Positions 25,380-33,281 of a DNA stretch of 53,409 nucleotides are shown here, piece by piece. The stretch is from positions 1-53,409 of the forward strand of contig NZ_SLXN01000015.1 in NCBI RefSeq assembly GCF_004345855.1, in the 5' to 3' direction. A program made the position numbers and the translations under genes. The notes beneath the pieces are model-generated. The model searched no databases and was not told where the DNA came from. It was given only the letters and a program-made list of their open reading frames with translations. This DNA is from Sphingomonas sp. BK235. Lineage in GTDB: Bacteria; Pseudomonadota; Alphaproteobacteria; Sphingomonadales; Sphingomonadaceae. Positions within the stretch are counted from its first letter, which is position 1; each line of letters begins with the position of its first letter.

Positions 25380-26234
25380 TCAGAGCTTCCGTTCGCCGAG
25401 CCACTTCACCATCGCCGGGTCGCGGTGGTCGAAGAAGCTGCTCGCCTTCTGATCCAGGGTCGCGATGGCGCCGAGATCCTCCGCATCGAGCGCGAAGTCG
25501 AAGATCGCGATGTTCTCGGCCATGCGCTCCTTGCGAACCGACTTGGGTATCGCGACGATGCCGCGCTGGTTCAGCCAGCGCAGCACCACCTGCGCGATGC
25601 TCTTCCCGTGCTTCTCGCCGATCGAGCGCAGCACATCGTTCGAGAACAGGCCGTTCTTGCCCTCGGCGAACGGTCCCCACGCCTCTGCCTGGATCGCGTG
25701 CTCGCGGAGGATCGCCTCGGCGTCCTCCTGGCTGTGGAACGGGTGAATCTCGATCTGATTGACCGCCGGCTTCACCTCGTTGTGGAGGACGAAGTCCACC
25801 AACCGGTCGGGATAGAAGTTGCTGACGCCGATCGATCGCACCCGCCCGGCGCGCTGCAGCTCCGCCATCGCCCGCCATGCGCCATACACGTCGCCGTACG
25901 GCTGATGGATGAGGTACAGGTCGATATGGTCGAGCTGGAGCTTGTTCATCGAGCGCTCGAAGGCGGCCTTCGCACCCTCGTAGCTGGCGTCCTGGACCCA
26001 CAGCTTGGTCGTGACGAACAGCTCGGCACGATCAATGCCATGCTGCCGGATCGCGGTGCCGACCGCCTCCTCGTTGCCGTACGAGGCAGCGGTGTCGTGC
26101 AGGCGGTAGCCGACATCGATCGCGTCGCGCACGCTGCGCTCGCACTCGGCCGGGTCGGGCACCTGGAACACGCCGAAGCCGAGGCTCGGCATGCTGTTGC
26201 CGTCGTTGAGCGTGACGGTCGGGACGGTGGTCAT
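25380..26234 (-). CDS. Aldo/keto reductase, 2,5-diketogluconate reductase-like
   Basis: This 284-residue NADPH-dependent reductase starts at ATG 26234 (MTTVPTVTLNDGNSMPSLGF) with GGGGAGA eight bases ahead. The upstream extension overlaps the previous gene. The catalytic tetrad is visible: Asp and Tyr in LHDTAASYGNEEAVG, Lys in VTTKLWV and His in LYLIHQPYG. The cofactor-binding C-terminus (AIPKSVRKERMAEN) is conserved. It reduces aldehydes or ketones to alcohols. It is the second gene of the run that ends with the periplasmic aldehyde oxidoreductase, which suggests shared carbonyl substrates. Confidence 0.88.
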   Translation of the reverse strand: MTTVPTVTLNDGNSMPSLGFGVFQVPDPAECERSVRDAIDVGYRLHDTAASYGNEEAVGTAIRQHGIDRAELFVTTKLWVQDASYEGAKAAFERSMNKLQLDHIDLYLIHQPYGDVYGAWRAMAELQRAGRVRSIGVSNFYPDRLVDFVLHNEVKPAVNQIEIHPFHSQEDAEAILREHAIQAEAWGPFAEGKNGLFSNDVLRSIGEKHGKSIAQVVLRWLNQRGIVAIPKSVRKERMAENIAIFDFALDAEDLGAIATLDQKASSFFDHRDPAMVKWLGERKL

Positions 26235-26254
26235 GTCGATGTCTCCCCGCGCGC

Positions 26255-27238
26255 TCAGCGGTTGATCAGGCGCTGGTGTGACGTCGGGTAGCGCTCGCCC
26301 TGGACCTCGATCCGGTCGAGCGCCTGACCGATCCGCACGAGATCGTCGGACGTCAGCTCCACGTCGGCGCCGCCGAGGTTCTCCTCGAGACGGCGCAGCT
26401 TCGTCGTGCCCGGGATCGGCACGATCCAGGGTCGCTGCGCGAGAAGCCACGCCAGAGCGACCTGCGCTGGCGTCCGCTTCTTCTCCGCGGCAATCGAGCT
26501 GACCAGATCGACGAGCGCCTGGTTGGCAGCGAGCGCATCGGCCTGGAAGCGCGGCACGACGCTGCGGAAGTCGTCCTGACCGAAGGTGGCGGAGGCGTCG
26601 ATCGTGCCCGTGAGGAAGCCTTTGCCGAGCGGGCTGAACGGCACGAAGCCGATGCCGAGCTCTTCGAGTAGGGGGAGGATCTGCTTCTCCGGCTCGCGCC
26701 AGAACATCGAATACTCGCTCTGTATCGCCGCGACCGGATGGACCGCGTGAGCACGCCGGATCGCCTCCGGTCCTGCTTCCGAGAGCCCGAAGTGCCCGAC
26801 GGAGCCCGCACCGACCAGCTCCTTCACGGCGCCAGCGACGTCCTCCATCGGCACGTCAGGATCGACGCGATGCTGGTAGAAGAGATCGATGCGGTCGGTC
26901 CGCAGCCGGCGCAGCGACTCTTCCGCCACCTGCCGGATGCGCTCGGGCCGACTGTCCGCCCCCTCGCCTGGCTTACCGTTCCGGAACCCGAACTTGGTGG
27001 CGATCACGACCTGGTCGCGGAACGGCTCGACCGCTTCGCCGAGAACCTCCTCGTTGTCACCCGGGCCGTAGGCCTCCGCCGTGTCGAAGAAGGTGACGCC
27101 CCGGTCGAACGCGGCACGGATCAGCTTTACGGCATCGCCACGGTCGGTCGCCGGACCGTAGCCGAAGCTCAGCCCCATGCAGCCCAACCCCAGCGCGGAT
27201 ACCTCGAGGCCACCTTGGCCAAGTTCTCGCTTCTGCAT
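26255..27238 (-). CDS. Aldo/keto reductase, AKR13-like
   Basis: This 327-residue reductase is assigned to ATG 27238 (MQKRELGQGGLEVSALGLGC), the usual start for this group. An in-frame ATG at 27286 would add 16 non-conserved residues. Catalytic residues are visible as FFDTAEAYGPGDNEE (Asp, Tyr), IATKFGF (Lys) and FYQHRVD (His). NADP-binding PIPGTTKLRRLEENLG lies near the end. It is the first gene of the minus-strand run and divergent from the LysR gene at 27384. The palindrome between them is a likely operator, so expression probably depends on that regulator. Confidence 0.88.
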   Translation of the reverse strand: MQKRELGQGGLEVSALGLGCMGLSFGYGPATDRGDAVKLIRAAFDRGVTFFDTAEAYGPGDNEEVLGEAVEPFRDQVVIATKFGFRNGKPGEGADSRPERIRQVAEESLRRLRTDRIDLFYQHRVDPDVPMEDVAGAVKELVGAGSVGHFGLSEAGPEAIRRAHAVHPVAAIQSEYSMFWREPEKQILPLLEELGIGFVPFSPLGKGFLTGTIDASATFGQDDFRSVVPRFQADALAANQALVDLVSSIAAEKKRTPAQVALAWLLAQRPWIVPIPGTTKLRRLEENLGGADVELTSDDLVRIGQALDRIEVQGERYPTSHQRLINR

Positions 27239-27344
27239 CTTGCCCGGTCCCGTCGTTCGCGGATCGACGCTCGTTCGCGTCGTCATGACAGTGATTTAGC
27301 GCACGTGAGGTCCGCAGATTAGACAGGCCAAATCGCTTGGGTCT

Positions 27345-27359
27345 ATGACCTGAGGTCAT
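27345..27359. promoter_or_regulatory. Palindromic operator candidate between the AKR operon and the LysR gene
   Basis: ATGACCTGAGGTCAT is a near-perfect 15-base palindrome (seven-base arms, one central base) placed 25 bases before the LysR start and about 106 bases before the AKR start. Divergent promoters with an interrupted dyad are the standard layout for LysR autoregulation. The assignment is inferred from position and symmetry. Confidence 0.45.
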
Positions 27360-27383
27360 GAAACGGACCATGCGGGCGGGCGG

Positions 27384-28289
27384 ATGAGGAGAGAGGAACT
27401 GGGTAGCCTGGCCATGTTCATGGCCGTCGCGGAAGACCGCAGCTTCACCAGGGCTGCCGCGCGTCTCGGTATCTCACAGTCGGCGCTCAGCCATGCGATG
27501 CGGCGGCTCGAGGCGCGACTGGGAATTCGCCTGCTGACACGGACCACTCGTTCCGTCGCGCCGACCGAGGCTGGAGAGCGGCTGATCGAGACGCTGGGGC
27601 CGGCGCTCGACCTCATCGAACAGAAGCTGGCGGCGCTGACGGAGCTGCGCGACAAGCCCGCTGGTACGGTCCGCATCACGGCGGGCGCTCATGCCGCCAG
27701 GAAGGTGCTGTGGCCGGCGATCGAGCGCGTGACGGCGGACAACCCGGACGTCAACGTCGAGGTCAACGTCGAGGCCGGCCTCGTCGATATCGTGGCCGAC
27801 CGGTACGACGCCGGCGTGCGGCTCGGCGAGCGGCTCGAGCAAGACATGATTGCGGTGCCGATCAGTCCCAAGCTGCGTATGGCAGCTTTCGCGGCGCCCT
27901 CCTACTTCGCCGAATGCGGAACACCGTCATCACCGTACGACCTGTCGCGGCACTCATGCATCAATCTGCGATTCCCCGGTTCCGGCGCCCTGTACGTTTG
28001 GGAGTTCGAGCGTGGCGGAAAGGAACTCAAGGTGAAGACGGAGGGACAGCTCGTGTTCAACGATGTCGACCTCATCACGCAGGCTGCCTTGGCCGGGCGC
28101 GGTATCGGCTTCATGCTTGAGGACCACGTGCTGGATCATCTGGCGAGCGGACGGCTCGTGCGCGTGCTTGACGGATGGTGTGAGCCATTCGATGGCTACT
28201 ACCTATACTATCCCAGCCGACGGCAGCCTTCGCCGGCATTTCAGCTTGTCCTTGAAGCCCTACGCTTACGTGCGCGCACAGGTAGTTAG
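27384..28289 (+). CDS. LysR-family transcriptional regulator
   Basis: This 301-residue protein has the LysR winged helix at residues 1-62 (FTRAAARLGISQSALSHAMR, RLEARLGIRLLTRTTRSVAP). The two-lobed effector domain begins with GTVRITAGAHAARKVLWPAI and includes VADRYDAGVRLGERLEQDMI and ITQAALAGRGIGFML. It resembles the group that regulates oxidoreductase genes. It is divergent from the aldo/keto reductase operon and is most simply its activator or repressor. The effector is unknown, although a carbonyl or aromatic aldehyde would fit the target genes. Confidence 0.9.
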   Translation: MRREELGSLAMFMAVAEDRSFTRAAARLGISQSALSHAMRRLEARLGIRLLTRTTRSVAPTEAGERLIETLGPALDLIEQKLAALTELRDKPAGTVRITAGAHAARKVLWPAIERVTADNPDVNVEVNVEAGLVDIVADRYDAGVRLGERLEQDMIAVPISPKLRMAAFAAPSYFAECGTPSSPYDLSRHSCINLRFPGSGALYVWEFERGGKELKVKTEGQLVFNDVDLITQAALAGRGIGFMLEDHVLDHLASGRLVRVLDGWCEPFDGYYLYYPSRRQPSPAFQLVLEALRLRARTGS

Positions 28290-28689
28290 ACTATCTCAAT
28301 ACCGTAGACGATACGGCGACTAAATGCTTTCACGTTAATGCGCAGCTCTGCCCAGTTTGTTATTTACTTGCGGTGTCATACTCAGTAGCTGGCATTGAGA
28401 TTGCCAGCCATTTGACCCAATACCGGTCATCCAAAGCGGTTTACCCGCCTCCCGATGTCGGACGCTTGTTAATCTTGCCGCTCGGGCCTTCCGAGAGGGG
28501 CTGGTAGATCGGGCAAGTAGGTATTTAAACGCAAGGATCGAGATGCAGCGCGTGGTCCCGGCGCTAGATGGGAGCGCGTAGCGTTATGCGCTAATGTCCT
28601 TTCGTGTTCTAGGCCCTGTCGGACCTGTTACACACGACGTCGGACGCAAGGGGCATCCCGCCAACTGCTCCCAAAGCAAGACCCAATGT
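28290..28689. other. Intergenic region, nothing recognised
   Basis: These 400 bases lie between the LysR stop and the AraC stop (convergent genes). No open frame of convincing composition, RNA gene or strong T-tailed hairpin was seen. The base composition is somewhat more AT-rich than the flanking genes. Confidence 0.5.
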
Positions 28690-29649
28690 CTAAGCTAGTT
28701 CCGCCTCTGCGACTTTATCGCGATGCTGGCTCGGCGAAATGCCGTAGCGCGCGCGGAAGGCACGGCTGAAATGGGGCGCGTCGCCGAAGCCCCAGCGGTA
28801 GCAAATTTCGGAGATCGACAGCTGCGCGTGGATCGGGCTGACGAGATCCGCATAGCAGCGCTCCAACCGCCGCTCGCGCACATAAGAGGAAAAACGAAGG
28901 CCGGCGGCGGTGAACAATTTCTGAAGATAGCGCGGCGTAATGCCATCCTCGGCTGCGATCCCGACCGGGGACAGCTCGGGGTCGGACAGGCGGGCCTCGA
29001 TCCGCTGGCACAGGCGGCGCAAATGGCTGGCGCGCGCCCCCGCCGCGCCGCCGCGCGCCGCCATCCCGCCCGAACTGGCCACCAGCGTGATGAGCAGTTC
29101 GATCGTCGATTGCTCGATCGCGGGCAGGTGATCCTCGCCGAGCGCTCCGATCTGCTCCGCCAGCGTGTCGAGAAACCCGAAGAACAGAGCATTGAAGCCC
29201 GCATCCGGCCACACCGCGCGCACCGTCCGCTCCACCGGAGTCACCAGCCGCGAGCTGACCGCAACCTGCGGGAAGCGAACGAAGAGCAGCCGAAAATCGC
29301 TGTCCATCCGCAGCGTCGTGTCGATCTCCGGAGCCCCGACGATCAACGATCCGCGCGCCACCGGGGTCTCCCCGCCGGCGCCCGCCAGCACGCCCTCGCC
29401 CGCGATGATCGCTACGATCCACGCGCTCGAGCGAAGATCGACGCTGCGCCCTGAAAATGTCTGCGCGGACGCGCTCATCAGCGCGAATTCAGTGCCCAGC
29501 GGCGCGGTGGCGACCGTCACCGCGCCAGCCGCCGCTTGCATCGAGCCGGGATCCGCCACGGGCAGGCGGAGGCGCGACAGCACGTCGATCCACGCCGACT
29601 GCCGCTCCCCTGCCTCGATCTCGTCTAGCGAAAAGCTCCAGCTTGCCAT
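28690..29649 (-). CDS. AraC-family transcriptional regulator
   Basis: This 319-residue regulator has an N-terminal AraC-binding-like domain (about 40-190) and a C-terminal double helix-turn-helix: LSPVGIAAEDGITPRYLQKL then LSISEICYRWGFGDAPHFSR, closing with ARYGISPSQHRD. Its HTH half is clearly paralogous to that of the fusion protein at 37332-39674, sharing RYLQKLF, RRLERC, DLVSP, HAQ and the WGF.D motif. It lies 13 bases downstream of the amidase gene on the same strand and is probably co-transcribed with it. It is a likely local activator of the amidase/Rieske operon. Effector unknown. Confidence 0.88.
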   Translation of the reverse strand: MASWSFSLDEIEAGERQSAWIDVLSRLRLPVADPGSMQAAAGAVTVATAPLGTEFALMSASAQTFSGRSVDLRSSAWIVAIIAGEGVLAGAGGETPVARGSLIVGAPEIDTTLRMDSDFRLLFVRFPQVAVSSRLVTPVERTVRAVWPDAGFNALFFGFLDTLAEQIGALGEDHLPAIEQSTIELLITLVASSGGMAARGGAAGARASHLRRLCQRIEARLSDPELSPVGIAAEDGITPRYLQKLFTAAGLRFSSYVRERRLERCYADLVSPIHAQLSISEICYRWGFGDAPHFSRAFRARYGISPSQHRDKVAEAELA

Positions 29650-29662
29650 GCCACCTTCATCG

Positions 29663-30763
29663 TCACTCTAGTCGGCGCGGGTCCTTCACCACGCCTTTCG
29701 ACGGGAAGATGCCGCGATCGATGCGTACATGGATACCGCGTGTCCCGTCCACGACCTGCGTGACCCCGAAGTCCGCGGCGACCGACATCAGCGAATAGGC
29801 GTCGTCGCGCGACAGCCGCTGGTGCTCGGTCAACAGCGTCAGCATATCGAGCGAGGCGTTCTTCATCGCCTGGTTGAGGTCCTCGTGGAATCCGTGAACG
29901 ATCCAGGTATCGGCCGTCTCCAGCAGCGGCGAGGGAAAGCTGAAGTCCTTCCGCAGCACGATCTGGAACAGCACGTCGAGCGACGCCTCGATCGCGGTGC
30001 CCGAGATTTCACCGTCGCCCTGCGACACATGCGGATCGCCGATCGAGAACAGCCCGCCCTTCACCTGCACCGGATAATACATGGTCGCGCCCGCGCCGAT
30101 GCGCCAATTATCGATGTTGCCGCCGTGCAGCCCGGGCGGGATGGTCGATACGCGTTCGTTGACCGCCGGGGCGACGCCCGCGGTGCCCAGGTGCGGGCGC
30201 GCGGGCACGGTGATCCCCTCCAGCGCGGGCATCCGGTCGCATTCGGGGCAATGCGTGATCGTGCCCGGGGTCAGATAGGTGCCCGGGAAATCATAGGCAT
30301 ATTCCGCGGTCGCAGTGTTGGTGTTGGGGTTGAGCGCGTAGATCGTCACGCGCTCCTTCTTCCCGAACTCCTCGTACAGATGCCCCCAGTTGGCGGCGAG
30401 GTTCGAGCCATGATTGTTGCGCGGGACCATGCGCAGATAACGCACCTCCAGCATGTCACCGGGCTCCGCACCCTCGACATAGATCGGGCCGGTCATGATG
30501 TGGACGCCGGGGTTGCGATCCGCCTCGGGCACCTCGGCGTAGATGCGGTGGATCGCCGGGTCCATCATCAGCTCGGGCGCATCGCCCGCGTGATGCGTGA
30601 TCGCCTCGGCCATCACCAGATCGCCCGAGTTGACGCGCAGCGCGGGCTTCACCTCGGGATGAAAATAGCCCCAATGGATCGTCTCCGGGGTCGCCTTCAG
30701 CAAATGTAGCGCGCGCGCCTCGGTATCGAAGCGCTTCTCGCCGGTCGCAGTGGTCATCAACAT
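29663..30763 (-). CDS. Acetamidase/formamidase-family amidohydrolase
   Basis: This 366-residue protein is assigned to ATG 30763, five bases after GAAGGGGG. The frame opens earlier, but those residues are unrelated. FmdA/AmdA landmarks are ETIHWGYFHPEVKPALRVNS, VMAEAITHHAGDAPEL, GVHIMTGPIYVEGAEPGDML, PPGLHGGNIDNWRIGAGATM and SIGDPHVSQGDGEISGTAIE. Family members hydrolyse short amides, releasing ammonia and formate or acetate; zinc dependence is known for some. The neighbours (Rieske oxygenase, SDR) suggest that the amide may be a pathway intermediate. A paralogous domain forms the C-terminal half of the fusion protein at 37332. Confidence 0.88.
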   Translation of the reverse strand: MLMTTATGEKRFDTEARALHLLKATPETIHWGYFHPEVKPALRVNSGDLVMAEAITHHAGDAPELMMDPAIHRIYAEVPEADRNPGVHIMTGPIYVEGAEPGDMLEVRYLRMVPRNNHGSNLAANWGHLYEEFGKKERVTIYALNPNTNTATAEYAYDFPGTYLTPGTITHCPECDRMPALEGITVPARPHLGTAGVAPAVNERVSTIPPGLHGGNIDNWRIGAGATMYYPVQVKGGLFSIGDPHVSQGDGEISGTAIEASLDVLFQIVLRKDFSFPSPLLETADTWIVHGFHEDLNQAMKNASLDMLTLLTEHQRLSRDDAYSLMSVAADFGVTQVVDGTRGIHVRIDRGIFPSKGVVKDPRRLE

Positions 30764-30860
30764 GAGAACCCCCTTCGTATGATCTGTCGTCCGGCACGCG
30801 CCGGGTGGTTCGCCGGCGTGATCGGCGCCGACGGGATGTCTCAATCCGGATTATCTGACC

Positions 30861-32063
30861 TCAGGCGGCGCGGACGATCGGCCTCGCGCCGCCGTTCAGC
30901 CGGTCCCAGGTGTCGCGGTAGCGGGTCACCAGCCACCGATTGAACTGGATCTGTGCGCCTTCCTGCCACGAATAGCGGCCGCGCGGCGCGAAGCGCGAGC
31001 GCAGCCCGACCTGCACCAGCCCGTCGACGTGCATGTCCTGATCGATGATTTGGGACGCCGCCGTCATGTTCATCGCCATCTTGTGCGTGAACGACGGGTG
31101 CTTCGACGCGCCGGGCGCGACCAACACGCCGGTATCCTGCTCCATCGTCTCCGGCCCGGTCGGTCGCAGGATCAGGTAGATCACCATGTCGCTCATCATC
31201 ACCAGGGATAGCGTCGGCGGGATGTTGGCGAAGGTCATGCGGCTGCGCGCAGTCTCGTCCAGCCCCGGGAATACCGGCAACAGCGCCTTCTGGGTAGCGT
31301 TGAAGCTGGCGTCCCGATGCAGCGTGCCATTGTAGCGCAGGAAGCCGGCGTCAGCGGGGTCGGCGTCCGGGAACACCGACAGTTCCGACGGCACGAAATC
31401 GTGCAGCGGCCCCTGATGCAGCTTCGACGCGTGATAGCCGTCGTTGTTGTTCTCGAACATGACCTTCCAGTTCCAAGCGAAAACGCCCGGCTCGCCCGGC
31501 TTCTCTCCCTCGGCGCTGGCAAGGTCATAGCCCGCGATCGCTTCGGTCACCGCGGCGAGGCGCGGCGCGAGCGGCGAAGCCTGATGATCGAAATTGACGA
31601 AGATGAACCCCTGCCACAGCTCGACCTTGAAGGTCGCGAGGCCGTGGTCCTCCTTCTGGAAGTTGCAGGTCTTCTCCATCGCGGGCGCACCGACCAGCTT
31701 GCCGTCCAGCCCATACGCCCAGTGATGATAGGGACACAGGAACATCCGCGTGTTGCCCGCGCCTTCCGCGACCAACATCGCGCGATGCGCGCAGACCGAT
31801 GACATGGCGTTGATCTTCCCGTCGCGCGCACGCGCCACCACGATCGGCTCACCGACGATCGTGGTAGTAAAATAGTCGCCCGACGCCGCAACCCAGCTCT
31901 CACGACCCACGCACAGCCATTCGTGGAAGAACAGCGCTTCCTTCTCGAACTCGTAGAAGCTGGCGTCGGTGTAGCAGGCGGGCGGCAGCGTCTCGGCATC
32001 GGCAAGGTCGATGGCGGACGTGTTCAGCGAGGCGATGAATTCCTGGTTAGGCAAAGCGACCAT
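30861..32063 (-). CDS. Rieske non-heme iron oxygenase, alpha subunit
   Basis: This 400-residue protein starts at ATG 32063, seven bases after AGGAG. The Rieske [2Fe-2S] site is intact (CAHRAML then CPYHHWAYGLDG, spacing about 20). The mononuclear iron motif NNNDGYHASKLHQG gives the expected Asp-x2-His-x4-His. The short single-subunit form and sequence style resemble ring-hydroxylating or quaternary-amine (GbcA/CntA-like) monooxygenases. No small beta subunit is nearby. Electrons should come from a reductase of the type encoded at 39870-40850, about 8 kb away. Reaction: O2-dependent hydroxylation or demethylation of an unknown substrate. Confidence 0.9.
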   Translation of the reverse strand: MVALPNQEFIASLNTSAIDLADAETLPPACYTDASFYEFEKEALFFHEWLCVGRESWVAASGDYFTTTIVGEPIVVARARDGKINAMSSVCAHRAMLVAEGAGNTRMFLCPYHHWAYGLDGKLVGAPAMEKTCNFQKEDHGLATFKVELWQGFIFVNFDHQASPLAPRLAAVTEAIAGYDLASAEGEKPGEPGVFAWNWKVMFENNNDGYHASKLHQGPLHDFVPSELSVFPDADPADAGFLRYNGTLHRDASFNATQKALLPVFPGLDETARSRMTFANIPPTLSLVMMSDMVIYLILRPTGPETMEQDTGVLVAPGASKHPSFTHKMAMNMTAASQIIDQDMHVDGLVQVGLRSRFAPRGRYSWQEGAQIQFNRWLVTRYRDTWDRLNGGARPIVRAA

Positions 32064-32205
32064 CACGGCGCTCCTAGCAACTCGTATCGTGGCAGCGCCC
32101 CGGCAGACTACATGTGGCCGGCGGATGCCAACGTCCCATTGCTACCCCTGCTGCCGCCCGCCTCTCTTGTTTGGCGGCGCACACAAAGTTGCGCGGCGCC
32201 TCGGT

Positions 32206-33018
32206 TCACCGATAGGCAATCGACAGCGTGGTCTCCCGCCAGGCGTCTATATCGGCCTTCATCGCCGCCATTTCGCCCTCGGCATAGCCCAGCGCATCAG
32301 TGCCCAGCAGCAGGCGAAGCGGCGGTTCGAAGGAGTCAGCTACGCGCAGCACCGCCGCCGCCGCCAGCACCGGGTCGCCCGGCTCCTCGCCCGCATGGCC
32401 GCGCAACGTCCGCTCCGCCTCGTGCGCCGGCCCTTCATAGCCCTCAATCGGGTTCGACGCCGATCGCAGCGAGCCGGCCGAGAAGTCGGTGCGCAGCCCG
32501 CCCGGCGCCACGTTGGTGACGCGGATGCCGTAGTCCGCGACCTCCTGCGCCAGCGTGCGCCCGACGCATTCCAGCGCGAACTTGGTCGCGCCATAAAGCG
32601 CGGTTCCCGCCCACGGCGCCCAGCCGCTGACCGAGGTGATGTTGAGGATCCGCCCCGCCCGACGCGCGCGCATCCCCGGCAGTACCGCCTGCAACACCGC
32701 GATCGCGCCGAAGACGTTGACATCGAACAGCGCGCGGACATCCTCGCCGCTATATTCCTCGATCGCGCCGGTGATCCCGACTCCCGCGTTGTTGACCAGC
32801 ACGTCTATCTCGCCCGCCGCCGCCACCGCGCGGTTGATCGCCGCGCGGTCGATGACATCGGCGACCAGCCCGGTCGCCAGCCCCGGCGCCAGCGCCGCGA
32901 ACGCTGCCGCATCCGCCTCGCCGCGCACCGTGCCGAACACCGTGTCGCCGCGCTCCAGCGCCGCCTGTGCGATCGCGCGCCCGAAGCCCTTCGACGCGCC
33001 CGTGATGAACCACCGCAT
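32206..33018 (-). CDS. Short-chain dehydrogenase/reductase
   Basis: This 270-residue protein starts at ATG 33018 (MRWFITGASKGFGRAIAQAA). The upstream extension is low-complexity Ala/Arg. Classical SDR motifs are complete: TGASKGFG for cofactor binding, NNAGVG, the catalytic Ser in NITSVSGW, and YGATK with the active Tyr and Lys. The nucleotide pocket suggests NADP. It is the first gene of the minus-strand run SDR, Rieske oxygenase, amidase and AraC regulator, and is divergent from the TonB receptor at 33282. It may oxidise the alcohol produced by the oxygenase. Confidence 0.9.
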   Translation of the reverse strand: MRWFITGASKGFGRAIAQAALERGDTVFGTVRGEADAAAFAALAPGLATGLVADVIDRAAINRAVAAAGEIDVLVNNAGVGITGAIEEYSGEDVRALFDVNVFGAIAVLQAVLPGMRARRAGRILNITSVSGWAPWAGTALYGATKFALECVGRTLAQEVADYGIRVTNVAPGGLRTDFSAGSLRSASNPIEGYEGPAHEAERTLRGHAGEEPGDPVLAAAAVLRVADSFEPPLRLLLGTDALGYAEGEMAAMKADIDAWRETTLSIAYR

Positions 33019-33281
33019 TCGATTATCCCACCGCCATGCCGCGCCGATCGCAGCCCTCGCCGCCTTCGCCACAGCCGCGCCGACCGCTCTTGTCGCTGCG
33101 CGTCATGCTTGTTGAGAGGGCGGCGGCAGAAGGTGCGCCACGCAAAGTTCCAGTGCGCGCCGACACAAGACGATCGGCCGGCCCGCATCGAACATTCGGG
33201 TCACGGGAACCCGTCGGCAGGAGAGCGAACACGCCCATGCCGCGCCGGGCCGGGGATCAACCAAATAGAGGGGGACGATCG

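Noticed and set aside
24726..26291. 521-residue plus-strand frame across the NTF2-like and aldo/keto reductase genes
   Set aside because: It runs opposite two well-supported enzymes with visible catalytic residues, and its own composition is Arg/Ala-rich without motifs.
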